Positions 33,211-43,400 of a DNA stretch of 64,000 nucleotides are shown here, in pieces. Where the stretch lies: positions 1,302,001 through 1,366,000 of the forward strand of contig RBKR01000005.1 in the NCBI GenBank assembly GCA_004835665.1, read 5' to 3'. The translations under genes were made by a program, and so were the position numbers. Numbering within the stretch: position 1 is the first letter of the stretch; every line of letters starts with the position of its first letter. Source of the stretch: Phoma sp. XZ068 (lineage: Eukaryota; Ascomycota; Dothideomycetes; Pleosporales; Didymellaceae). The notes under the pieces are model-generated. The model ran no database searches. It was not told the DNA's origin and saw nothing but the letters and a program-made list of their open reading frames with translations.

Positions 33211-34024
33211 ATGCCCGCCGAACTCAACGGGCTCCCCGCCAATGGCACGGCCAACGGCATCAACGGCCACGCAACCGAGCTCTCGAACCCCCCACCAGCA
33301 GACTCGGCTTTCGACTCGATACCAGACGTCGTCGCAGCATTCGGTCAGCCAGCCTGCAGAAGCCCCTCCGCGTGCGACCCCCGCTAACCGCGCCGCAGCC
33401 AACGATGAATTCGTCATTGTGCTCGACTCGCCCGACCGCGAAAACGAAGGCGACCTCATCATCGCCGCCGAGTCCCTCACCCCAGAGAAAGCAGCCTTCA
33501 TGATCCGCTACAGCTCCGGCTACATCTGCGCGCCGCTCCCCGTGTCGCGCGCCGCCGCCCTGCACCTCCCGCAGATGGTCGCCGACAACGCCGACCCAAA
33601 CCGCACTGCCTACGCCATCTCCATCGATGCGAACCATGAGAGCGTCAGCACGGGCATCAGCGCGCACGACCGCAGCCTGACGTGCCGCATGCTCGCAGAC
33701 CCGAATGCAAAGGCGAGCCAGTTCAGGCGGCCCGGTCACATTCTGCCGCTGCAGGCGAGAGACGGCGGCGTGCGCGTGAGGAGGGGGCATACAGAGGCGG
33801 CGGTGGATCTGTGCCGGCTGGCGGGCAAGCAGCCCGTGGGTGTCATCTGCGAGATGATCAACGACGGGGAGAGCGTGGATGGGCGACCGGAGCTGGTGGG
33901 CAGCGGCATGATGCGGACGGAGGAGTGTTTGGCGTTTGGCAAGAAGTGGGGGATCAAGGTGTGCACGATTGAGGACATGGTTAGGTGGATTGAGGAGAAT
34001 GAGGGGAAATTGCCCGTGCAATAG
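33211..34024 (+). CDS. RIB3: 3,4-dihydroxy-2-butanone-4-phosphate synthase (riboflavin synthesis)
   Basis: Two exons (33211-33343, 33399-34024) with a 55-bp intron give 252 residues. The enzyme converts ribulose 5-phosphate to DHBP and formate, the four-carbon branch of riboflavin synthesis. The acidic metal/substrate motif DRENEGDLIIAAE (from residue 57) is complete. Other family signatures include the YICAPL stretch, SVSTGISAHDR, FRRPGHILPL and HTEAAVDLCRLAG with the catalytic His/Glu region. The first 40 or so residues are an Asn/Gly/Ala-rich extension typical of filamentous fungi. There is no fused GTP cyclohydrolase II domain, as expected for fungi. Confidence 0.95.
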
Positions 34025-34407
34025 TGAAATAAGATTTGGAGGAACGACACTTGACGAGACGACACGGCTGTAGGGAAGTGGGTTGTATTTATTGTCTATT
34101 ACGTGCATGTTTGGGAGTACTGGGACCTCTCGGCTCTGTTTTGCAATACTGCGCTTAGTAGATGTTTAGTACCGCGCAAGCGCTCACAAAAGCTCAATCA
34201 TACCAAACCTTCACTACACTCATCCATCGTACGCAGAAATCTCGTATCCAATAATCCAGCAATCCAACATCTCGCATGTGACAACAATCCCCGCACGTGC
34301 TCTGGCGACAACGCTAACACCAACGCGTCACCGCGTCCCATCACCAAACACCAGCAGGCCTCACCCACTCTCAAAACGCAAGTCGCAAGTCCTTCACAAC
34401 CCCCACA
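34025..34407. other. Spacer between RIB3 and dynactin p27
   Basis: About 380 bp. The second half is C/A-rich on the plus strand and looks like the leader of the downstream gene. No gene is seen. Confidence 0.5.
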
Positions 34408-35154
34408 ATGTCCGCACCAACATCCTCCTCCCGCGACCCCCGTCGCACCTCCACAGCCCCAAAACGCACTTCCCTCCTCCCCCGCCCTTCAAGCATAGCT
34501 GTAGATCCCACCGCCCTCATCGCCCAACACGCACAACTCACAGGCACACACCCCATCACCATTGGCCCCGGGGTAGTCCTGCATCCGCACAGCAAAGTCA
34601 ACAGCACGGGCGCTGTTGTCATGGTAGGAGAGGGATGCGTGGTGTATGAGCGGGCGCGGGTGGGTGTTGCGGATGTGGAGAGCGGGAGGGTGGAGTTGAG
34701 TAGGCGGGTGAGTGGGATGTCGCAGGGGAGGGGCGATGGGGTGGTTTTGGGGCGGAATGTAGTTGTTGAGACGGGGGCGGTGGTTGAGGGGGCGGAGGTG
34801 GGGGAGGGGAGTGTGGTTGAGGTTGGGGCTGTTGTGGGGAGGGGGGCTGTTGTTGGGAAGGTAAGATATTCTCTGTCTCTATCGCTCTCTCTTTCTCTTA
34901 TACCGTGGTGCGGTGTGGTGTGATTATGTCTCTGACAATCACATCAGTACTGCACTATCTCAGCCGCGTCTGTCGTCCCGCCGTATACCACACTGCCAGA
35001 CTACACGGTCGTGTTCAGCGGCACTCAGAAGCGCATCGATAAGACCTTGCAGCAACGCCCGGATATTCTCGAGGCGAAGATGGCGGTGCATAAGAAGCAG
35101 CTGGATATGTTCAGGCGGCTGATTGCGAACAACATCGCGAAGTGGACGGGTTGA
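34408..35154 (+). CDS. Dynactin subunit 6 (p27) homolog
   Basis: Two exons (34408-34860, 34948-35154) with an 87-bp intron give 219 residues. A Ser/Arg-rich start of about 30 residues leads into hexapeptide-type repeats (ITIGPGVVLHPHSKV, VVMVGEGCVVYERARVG, VVLGRNVVVETGAVVEGAEVGEGSVVEVGAVVGRGAVVGK) forming a left-handed beta helix. The C-terminal YCTISAASVVPPYTTLPDYTVVFSG and the closing helix (MFRRLIANNIAKW) match dynactin p27. It would sit in the pointed-end complex that links dynein to cargo. Bacterial-type gamma-class anhydrase relatives share the fold, but the tail favours p27. Within the repeat region the coding strand is extremely G-rich. Confidence 0.85.
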
Positions 35155-37135
35155 GAGGGCTGGATAAAGCAAAGCATTTTAACTACAGCATATTGAAGAT
35201 CTGCAGAGACACAAGCGATGGAGGAGAGAGACGGCACCAACATACGCCTGGAGTAGGGTGACGACGAGGTCATGCCCGCGGCAGATGCTGCCATCTTAAG
35301 TCAGTACCACGGATGCCACCCATATCATTCGTAAAGTGTCGGGGCACTTTCTTCGATGCCTAGATCCTCCGAGGGTAGCAGGAAATCAAGCCATGGCAAG
35401 CAGAAGTACCATGCGCGCATCCAAGCGTAACGGACAATCAGAAACGCTTTGGATACAGCAGATGAACCAATCCAAATCAGAACGCAAGATCTGGCCGAAT
35501 CCGAAACCCTTACAAAGCCTCTCTTTCGCCAATTTCTGTGTGATCAAGGTGCTTTTACATCGTCTCCAAGCCAAGTATATCCCACATATGGCAATCAGAA
35601 GGACGAATCGCAATGGTAATGTGCTAGCTAGCGATGTCTGTACGCTCAAACACGTCCCTCGAAAAGCACCTTGTATCTCAAGATATTCTTCCGCGAGATC
35701 AACATATTTACTGACTATCGCACTTATCCACCGCTGCAACGCCCTTCTCCCTAGACCTCGACGATTCCAGGTTCACTCTCCTCCAGTACGAAATTCCCAT
35801 GCTCGTTTTTACAATGTTTTAACCCGCTTCCAGTGTTTAACAGTTGAACCCCACAAGCAAACATCCCATCAGTACTCCTCACTCCTCACTCCACGCACTT
35901 ACCTTACCACAACCATAACCCTCCTCCCCATCCTCATCTCCATCCCCATCAACCACTCCAAACAGAACCCCTCGTTCAAACAACTCTCATAACGTCCTTT
36001 CCTTCCCTTCTGCCTGCATCGCACACGCATCGCATCGCATCGCATCGCACAGCTCCTCCCCTCCTCCCCTCCGGCATCTTCTCTTCCCTCCCACCTCAGG
36101 CCCAAGTAAACCGAGCCGAACCGAAGCAAATCAAAGCGAAGAAGTACATCCCCCCCACCATCCACCTCATCTTATCTCCACGCCCTCACCGCAACGCAAC
36201 GAGACATGCCAAAACCCTGCCTGCTCTGGATCACCCTTCTAAACGACAAGAGCAGATAGATTCAAGATCCTTCGTTCGTGGTCGTATCTGTATACAAGTA
36301 TTCTGTTTTGATAACTTCAACAGGAAATTTATGGTGTTGTGAGTCAGGAATTATCAAAGCTGCACAGGCCTTTTGAACTAAAGTCTGGGATGGTAGAGGG
36401 CCGGAATATGAGACTGCGAACTGTCATGTTTGGGAGGGCATCCTGAGCTCGAACTTGAGCAACTGTGAAGCCGAGAAGAAGAATTCACTTTTCATCATTG
36501 ACAGTGATCTGGTGATTAGGCGCCATGTTTGTAGAGAATGGGCATACAGGTGACTCGATGCGATCACACATTTACACGTCTAAGGCTCAACATCATTGCA
36601 CCAAACTGAGTGAAAAGAAAATAAAACATCACAAAAGACAAGATTTGTTCAAAGATCTATTGGACTGTCGACTACATCCATAAAATCTACTCCATGTCAT
36701 ATCCATCGTCCACATCATTCACCGTCCACATCGCATCTAGCCCTCGGTAAACAATCGGAATCGAACGTAAGCCAGCCAGGTGTGTAACAGCTGCTGTGAG
36801 GTATCATACTGGGAAATCCATCAATCCACCCATATCGTGTCGCTGTCATCGCAGACTCGTCCATCTATGATACAAAACAAATTAAGGAACCGTGAAAACC
36901 CAACTCAGTAGATCGAGAAGGGTGACAGCCGACGTCCAGCTAAGGGGTCGGTGCCGAGAAGGGGGAGACCGCGTCGAAATCGTCAGAACTTTTGGTGCAT
37001 TCGTGAAGCAATCCGCCATCGTAAGAGCCGTAAACCGTGCGCCGTTCGCCATTAAGAAACTGTTGAAACCATCGCGGGTCGCTGTCGATCAAGAGTGATA
37101 CGGAGCGAGTCCTACTCGGTAGCAACTAGAGAAAT
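35155..37135. other. Gene-free stretch of about 2 kb
   Basis: No supported gene. A plus-strand frame of 218 codons (35336-35992) and an overlapping minus-strand frame lack motifs and coding character. From about 35990 to 36205 the plus strand is pyrimidine-rich like a leader and leads to a 17-codon ORF at 36206. The right end is the 3' flank of the poly(A)-binding protein gene. Confidence 0.5.
36026..36050 (+). repeat. Short tandem repeat (CGCAT)n
   Basis: Four CGCAT units and a closing CGCAC. A microsatellite in a pyrimidine-rich non-coding stretch. Confidence 0.85.
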
Positions 37136-39429
37136 TTAAGCCTTGGTCTCTTCCTTGGTCTCCTCCTTGGGGGCCTCCTTCTCGCCCTCACCGTCCTTGT
37201 TCTTGACGTATTCGTCGTAGACGCTCATAGCCTCGTCAACCTTGGCGCGAAGAGCAGACTCGTCGGAGGTGCTGTAACGGGTTAGTAGTGGTCAATGTGC
37301 AGTGTGGAGGTAACTTACAGGTTGATGAGCTCACTGTTGTCCATCTCAAGCAGCATACCGGTGATCTTGCCGGCAAGCTCGGGCTGCATCTCGTGGATCT
37401 TGGGGTAGAGAGCCTCGCCGAGCATCTGCTTCTGCTGGCCCGGAGGAGCAGCGTTGAGAGCGTTCATGTCGACACCAGCGGGGCGACCCTGAGGGAAGCC
37501 AGCCTGAGGACCCTGACCGGGACGTCCGTTGGGGCCACCGCGGCCACCCTGGGGGAAGCCCTGACCACCGCGCATGGCGGGAGCCATCTGACCCTGGGGC
37601 ATACCGGGCATGCCAGGCATGGGGCCGGCGCCGCGACCGCCGCGACCACCCATGGCCTGCTGGGCCTGAGCAGCGAGCTGCATGTACTGAGGGGTCATGT
37701 AAGGAGCGGGGAAGCCACCGGGAGCCATGCCGGGAGGCATGTACATGGGAGGCATCTGCTGGGCGTTGGGGCCACCACGGCCACCCTGCTGAGGGATACC
37801 ACCGGGGAAGCCACCGCGACCACCCTGCTGACCGGGCATGCCAGCAGGGAAAGGCATCTGGCCACGACCGCCAGGAGGGAAGATCATGGGCTGACCAGGA
37901 GCGACGAACATCTGGGGCATGCCACCGAACTGCTGTTGCTGCTGCTGCTGCATGCGGAGCTGGTTGCGGGCCTGGATGGTGGCCTCAAGCTGGTTCTTGC
38001 GGACATCCTTGCGCTGAGCAAGAGCGACGTAGAGGGGCTTGCCGTCGAACATGCGCTGGTTCATGTCGGTGACGGCCTTGGTGGCCTCGTCGGGGTTGCT
38101 GAAGCAGACGAAACCGAAACCCTTGCTCTTGCCGAGGATCTTCTTCTCGCCCTTGATGGTGACCTTGTCGCCGGCCTTGGTAGAGTCATCCTTCTTCTCA
38201 TCAGAGGAATCCTCCTTCTTCTCCTCGGCCTCCTCCTCAGGCTTCTCCTCAGGCTTCTCCTCCTTCTCCTCGGTCTCAGCCTTCTTCTCCTCAGAGTCAG
38301 ACTCGGACTTGGCGCCCTCAGCGGGAACGGCGTCGCGCATGACCTTGGCGGAGGTGATGGTACCGAAAGGAGTGAACATCTCACGGAGCTTCTCGTCATC
38401 AACCTCGTCGCCGAGGTTCTTGATGTAGAGGTTGACGCCCTGGTACTTGGACTGCTTCTCAAGACGGGCAGCCTCATACTGCTTGCGGAGCTCCTCCTCA
38501 CGCTCGTGCTTCTTCTGGGCGCGGCCGACGTAGAGCTTCTGGCCCTTGAAGTCGGTGTCGTTCAGAGCGTCAACAGCAGCCGAGGCAGCCTCGTGCTTGA
38601 TGTAGTTGACGAAACCGAAACCACGGCTCTTGCCCTGGTCGTCCCTTGCGATGGACGCGGAGGTGATATCTCCGTGCTTCTCGAAGAGCTCACGGAACTC
38701 ATCGTCGGTGACATCGAGGTCAATGTTCTTGACGTAGATGTTGGTGAAGTTGGCCTTCATCTCCTCGAACTTGCTCATGCGCTCCTTCTTGGGGATGTGG
38801 TGGCCGACAAAGACCTTCTTCTCGTTCAGAAGCATGCCGTTAACGTGCTTGATGGCGTTGTTGGCAGCCTCGGCGGTCTCGTAGTGGACGAATCCGTAGC
38901 CCTTGGAGTTGCCCATCTCGTCCTGAGCGACCTTGCAGGACAGGATGTTGCCGAAGGCGGCGAAGGTGTCGTGAAGAGCCTTGTTGTCAATGGCGTGGTC
39001 AAGGTTCTTGATGAAGACGTTGCCCTGACCAGTCTTGCGCAGAGCGGGGTCACGCTGGGACCACATGATACGGCAGGGCTTGCCCTTGATAACAGTGTAG
39101 TTCAGCTCCTCGAGGGCCTTCTCGCCGTCCTCAGAGCTGTTGTAGTTAACATAGGCGTAACCGAGCGAGCGACGGGTGACGGCGTCACGGCAGACACGGA
39201 TCGAGGCGACCTGGCCGATGGAGGAGAACAGCTCGAAGAGCATGGCCTCGGTGACGGAGGGGTCGAGCTCGCCGACATAGAGGGAGGCGGAGTTCTGGTG
39301 AGCCTGCTGGGCGGTGGGGGTAGGAGCCTCGCCCTGGGCGGCGGGGACCTGGGTGTTGACCTCGGCGCCGTTGGCGGGGGCAGCAGCACCCTCCTGGACG
39401 GGGGAGGTGGCGTTGGCGACTTCAGACAT
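37136..39429 (-). CDS. PAB1: Polyadenylate-binding protein (Pab1)
   Basis: Two coding exons (37319-39429, 37136-37271) with a 47-bp intron near the C-terminus give 748 residues. Four RRM domains lie at about 49-126, 137-212, 229-304 and 332-473. RNP1 motifs are visible (LGYAYVNY, KGYGFVHY, RGFGFVNY, KGFGFVCF). RRM4 is split by an acidic/Lys-rich insert of about 65 residues (367-432). A Gln run and a Gly/Pro/Met/Arg-rich linker follow, then the MLLE domain (KQMLGEALYPKIHEMQPELAGKITGMLLEMDNSELI), which runs across the intron. It binds poly(A) tails and supports translation and mRNA stability. The DNA upstream has a likely 5' UTR intron and an A-rich leader. Confidence 0.96.
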
Positions 39430-39438
39430 GGTGTGTAT

Positions 39439-39538
39439 CTGCGTGGTGTGTAAGTGGCGGTGTGTTGTGAATTTTGCGGGAAGGCGCAGGGTCCGCGAAT
39501 GCAGGTGCGCTCGCTTCACCAGAAAGGTTTGGACTTAC
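39439..39538 (-). other. Probable 5' UTR intron of PAB1
   Basis: On the minus strand a GTAAGT donor at 39538 and a CCACGCAG acceptor ending at 39439 would remove 100 bp ending 9 bp before the ATG. The frame is open through much of it, but no upstream in-frame ATG is needed. Inferred from splice signals only. Confidence 0.5.
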
Positions 39539-39719
39539 CTGCGTGTCAAACAACTTGTGACAAGAAGCTGTGCGGTGTAAAAAGGTCCTGGGAGAGGAAC
39601 CTAGACAGGGACAGGTGAATGCGCTGCTTTCTCTTTACTTGCGACGTGCGGTCGTGTAAGGGAAAGTCGCTCGACAACGGTGGAGGGGTTGACGAAGCGG
39701 GCGGAGTGCGTCGCACGAG

Positions 39720-39766
39720 ATTTTTTTGTAGTTTTCTGGATTTTTTTGTTTCTTTTCTGTTATGTG
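39720..39766 (-). promoter_or_regulatory. A-rich stretch in the PAB1 leader/promoter
   Basis: Read on the PAB1 strand, this is a series of A runs (two of seven) separated by a few bases, about 300 bp before the ATG and upstream of the probable leader intron. If transcribed it could be bound by Pab1 itself, as in the autoregulatory A-rich leader known for animal PABP mRNA. Whether it is in the mRNA is not known. Confidence 0.4.
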
Positions 39767-40424
39767 ACGATCCGCGTGAGTGGACCGGGACTTTGGAGAG
39801 CTTTGTGTGTGGTGGTGGGAAACGGTGAGAGTTTAGAGAGCACGCTGTACTTTCAAGTGGGATATTTTCTGTGAGGGCCGGTCAGTGCGCCCCCACTAAC
39901 TGCATCGGGGGTAGGCGGTGAACGAACGAGCTTTCCTGCACCCAAACGAGTGGCAGTTGAACGTGACAAACTCTGCACTGACGTCAAAATGTGGAAGGCG
40001 AACATGGAGGACAAGTAGCACCGAGCACTTTGTCTTGTTTGTTGCTGATTCGGCAGGCGCACAGAGGCGCACCAGCCCTTGCGAACGATGGTCCCTGCAG
40101 ACGGTGACCACGGGTTCGACAATGATAGCCACAATATACAATCAAGCCTCACCAAAAATTCGAATACATACCAGAGGAGAGCGCAAGATGCTCCACATGA
40201 GAAGTCGCGATTAGGTTTAATTACCGTCGCATGTGAAGCTGAAGGCCCGAGGTTCTCAGAGCAACACGGGTGGCAAATGTATCAAAGCAACAACGACGGC
40301 GATCATACCACTGATGACAGGAATTTGCAACGTCTCATTTCAACACATCCGCAAACGACAGCTAAAGATGGGTATCTGTGCTCAAATCCAACAAAGAACC
40401 AAACGAACGTGCTACATGCCCCAC

Positions 40425-43400
40425 TCACTCACTCAAACTATCGTCCCAGCCTCCTTGTGCAGTAAGGAATTCTTCAACCTTTGTCTTACAGTCTCTTAAA
40501 CCCTGCCCTAAAGCTTCGTCCCACTGACTCTCTACAAGGCCGACCTTCTCCTTCAGGTCGTCTGTCAGCCGCTGCTCTTCGTCGGCCCTGATGGCTTTCA
40601 TCTCCAGATCTACGCTTGCTAGGTCTTCGCCTTCCAGCAGTCTCTGCGTCTCGAGAAGACGAGAGCCAGCAGTCATAACGGCTGTCTTAACCTCATGCAG
40701 CAGACAAAGCAGGTTGATCTGAGACTCGATAAACTGATACGCCGAGCGCCCTGCGTGCGCAAGTAGAGTATAGAGATACTGCAGCGGGAAGTCGTGGTAC
40801 GCTGGGTTCTCGCTGTACTCCTCGGCCGGGATCAGGATGCCAAAATTATCAAGTTGGTGCGGTACTTTTTGCACGATTGCCAGAAGGCCGGGTGCAATGT
40901 CCCAGAAAGCTGAGAGTTGTGTCTCAACACCGCGGGTGACGTTGCGCTCGATGACTTCGAGGAATTCTTCGTAACGCTTGAGAATCTCCTTTTCGAAGGT
41001 GACTTTGCGGTCCTGTGCGTCACGGCGGAAGAAGTCGGTCGCCTCCTTGACCTTCTGATCGTTCTTGGCCTGGACATAGGGCAGAACGATGATGTCTCGG
41101 TACAGATCGTTCCGCTCGTTCTCCAGCTCAAACAACTCCTTGTGAAGCTGCTCGCGGAGCTCAAATAGCCACTTAAACAGTGTAAGCATTTCCAAGAGTT
41201 CCGGCTTCTCATCGCCTTCCTCTTGTGTTTGATTTGGATTCAACTCCTGCGCTTCACTGGACAAGCGACCCTTAAGGTGCTCAATCGATGCCGTCACCTT
41301 GGTGACTCGCTCGCAGAACATAGCGTGAAGCGTGTTCGCAACTTCGGCCTGGAACGTATCGAAGATGTTTTGTACCACGTCCTGCGCACGCTGGTGTTCG
41401 CGGGCTTCGAACTCTGCATCAGCTTTCGCTGCGTCCTGGAAGCTCATTTGGCCGTTTCGCAGGTTCTCTTGAATGTTGTACCGGATCTCCGCGCGACGAT
41501 CGTTCAGAGATGCGTTCTCCGACTCCTTCCGCGCCTCCACCTTCGTTTCGAAATTGGTTTTCGTTGTCTTGACATCACCAAGATCAGTCAGTGTTCGCAG
41601 GCTGCTTCGTATGGATGCCAAATCAGGATGATTGTTGTTGACAGCAGGATGGTGACGTGGGTATGGTGGCGGTAGCGTAACAAGTCTAGACACGTCGAGC
41701 TTGTGCGGGTCAACTGGAGGTGGGGTTGGAGTAGGGAAGTAGTCGTATGATGCCGGTTGTTTCCCTTTACCATCGTGAAAGCCAACCTTCTCAGGTGGAT
41801 ACTCGTCTGCTCCATACGCTACCGGTCTGCTACTGGAGCTTGCTCGGTAGTGCTTGGGGGTAGGCTGATCCTGTCCATCCCGGGCAAAGCTCTCTTGAGT
41901 CTCCATAACCAAACCCATATACTTCGATTCTCGCTTACTCCTCTCCAACCGCCTACCACCTACACCCTGTGACCCATCGTCACTTTCCCACCAACGGCTT
42001 GCAGAGCGTCCTCTCGAATCCTCCTCGTCTGGTATTGTGCTCATAGCCATGCTGGGAATTGGCGATAGCGAAGGATGGTAGTTATTGCTCCATGAGGCAT
42101 CACGAGCACGTTGACTTGTTGCGCTGGAGGGCGACGCAGGTTCAGTGTGTGGTGTGAACTGGCCTCGAGAAGACGCTGGACTTGCGGCCGTTGTGGGGAC
42201 AGAATCAGAGGGCCTCGTATCCGGTGATTCACCAGAAAACGATCCAGAGCGCTTACTCATGGGCATGGACGGAGTGATCTGGGCACTTGGAGTGATAGCT
42301 CTCCGGCCGGAAACCTTGTTTGAACGCCACAAATCTCGAGTCAAATCCATGACTTCGCCTGCCATAGCATCAAAAGCACCAGAGTACCGATCTCGTCGGA
42401 ATCTCGACTCGGTGACAATGAACTCAGCGAAGAGCTCCAGTCGTTCCTCATCGTTCTCGGCATGCATTTCTTTCTCGATGAAAGCCCGGTGCCGTTCGAT
42501 CGACGCTTGGGCAAATGCATCTCGATCTGTTGGTTTTGGTGTGCGAAGCGACGGGTCATGTGGCGTTGAAACAGAATGCATCGACGTCTGCGATACTGAG
42601 CGGTTTGCGGCGACCCCTGATGGAGTTGTCAGACCTCTCTCATCCTCAGCAGAATGTGGCGGAGGTGTAGGGAGAGCTTTGGCAGGGAAGGCTGCCGGGG
42701 CTTTCTGAGAAAGATGTTCCGTACCTGGCGAGAAAGGCGGCGTAGGTGCGGCACTAGACACAGCCCGTGGGCCTGTGATAATTCGCGGTGTAGAATTGGC
42801 GGACCCTGGATCATCATAGAGATGTGCGCTTCGTGGTGATCGTAGTGCTCCGCCGCTCCGTGGTCCTCTTGTAATTGCACCACGTCGTGACAGTCCGCCC
42901 TCGGGTGAAGCCAGGTCTAGGTTCGCTGGTTTCGCCGAGGAGAGCTCAAGATCCTGTGCCCAAGGGTTGTTGCTCGGCTCAGCGCGTCGTTCACGGGCAG
43001 CGCGACTCTCTTCCCTACGCTCACGGATACTTCCTCGAGTGCTTCCATCCCGTCTTGGTCGCGAGAGTGTGCTGCCCGATCCCGAGTGTGAAGTCATTGA
43101 TGGTCCAGAAACCGTCGATTCACTCTCCGTTTCTGGAGCATGTACAGCATACTCGTTATGGCGACCGGCTTGTGGGCTCGTATCGACGTGCAGACCATAA
43201 GCTGCTGGCGATCTTGCCGGGATAGGTGCGGGAGCTGGAGCCTGAGCTGGCTCGTCTTCCCATCCCATAGGTGTCGGCGGGATAGGCCCCAAGGGAGTCT
43301 GGCCGGGTCTGCGCGTTGGAGGGGCTGAAGGATAGCCAGATGAGCGGTCCGAGTCATAGCCAGGCCCAACACTTTGCGACCTCGAGCCACTCGGAGGCGG

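Larger units (their letters stand above)
39430..40424. other. PAB1 promoter and 3' flank of the 1332-residue gene
   Basis: About 1 kb with the PAB1 leader elements listed separately. No gene is seen. Confidence 0.55.

Noticed and set aside
35336..35992. A 218-codon plus-strand frame
   Set aside because: Composition is Ser/Thr/Pro/His-rich without motifs, there is an overlapping minus-strand frame, and its 3' end runs into pyrimidine-rich leader-like DNA.
37288..39453. A 721-codon plus-strand open frame antisense to PAB1
   Set aside because: It mirrors the biased codons of PAB1 (GAG/AAG/GGC-rich) on the opposite strand. Its Leu/Val/Gly-rich translation has no motif, while the minus strand has four clear RRMs and an MLLE domain.
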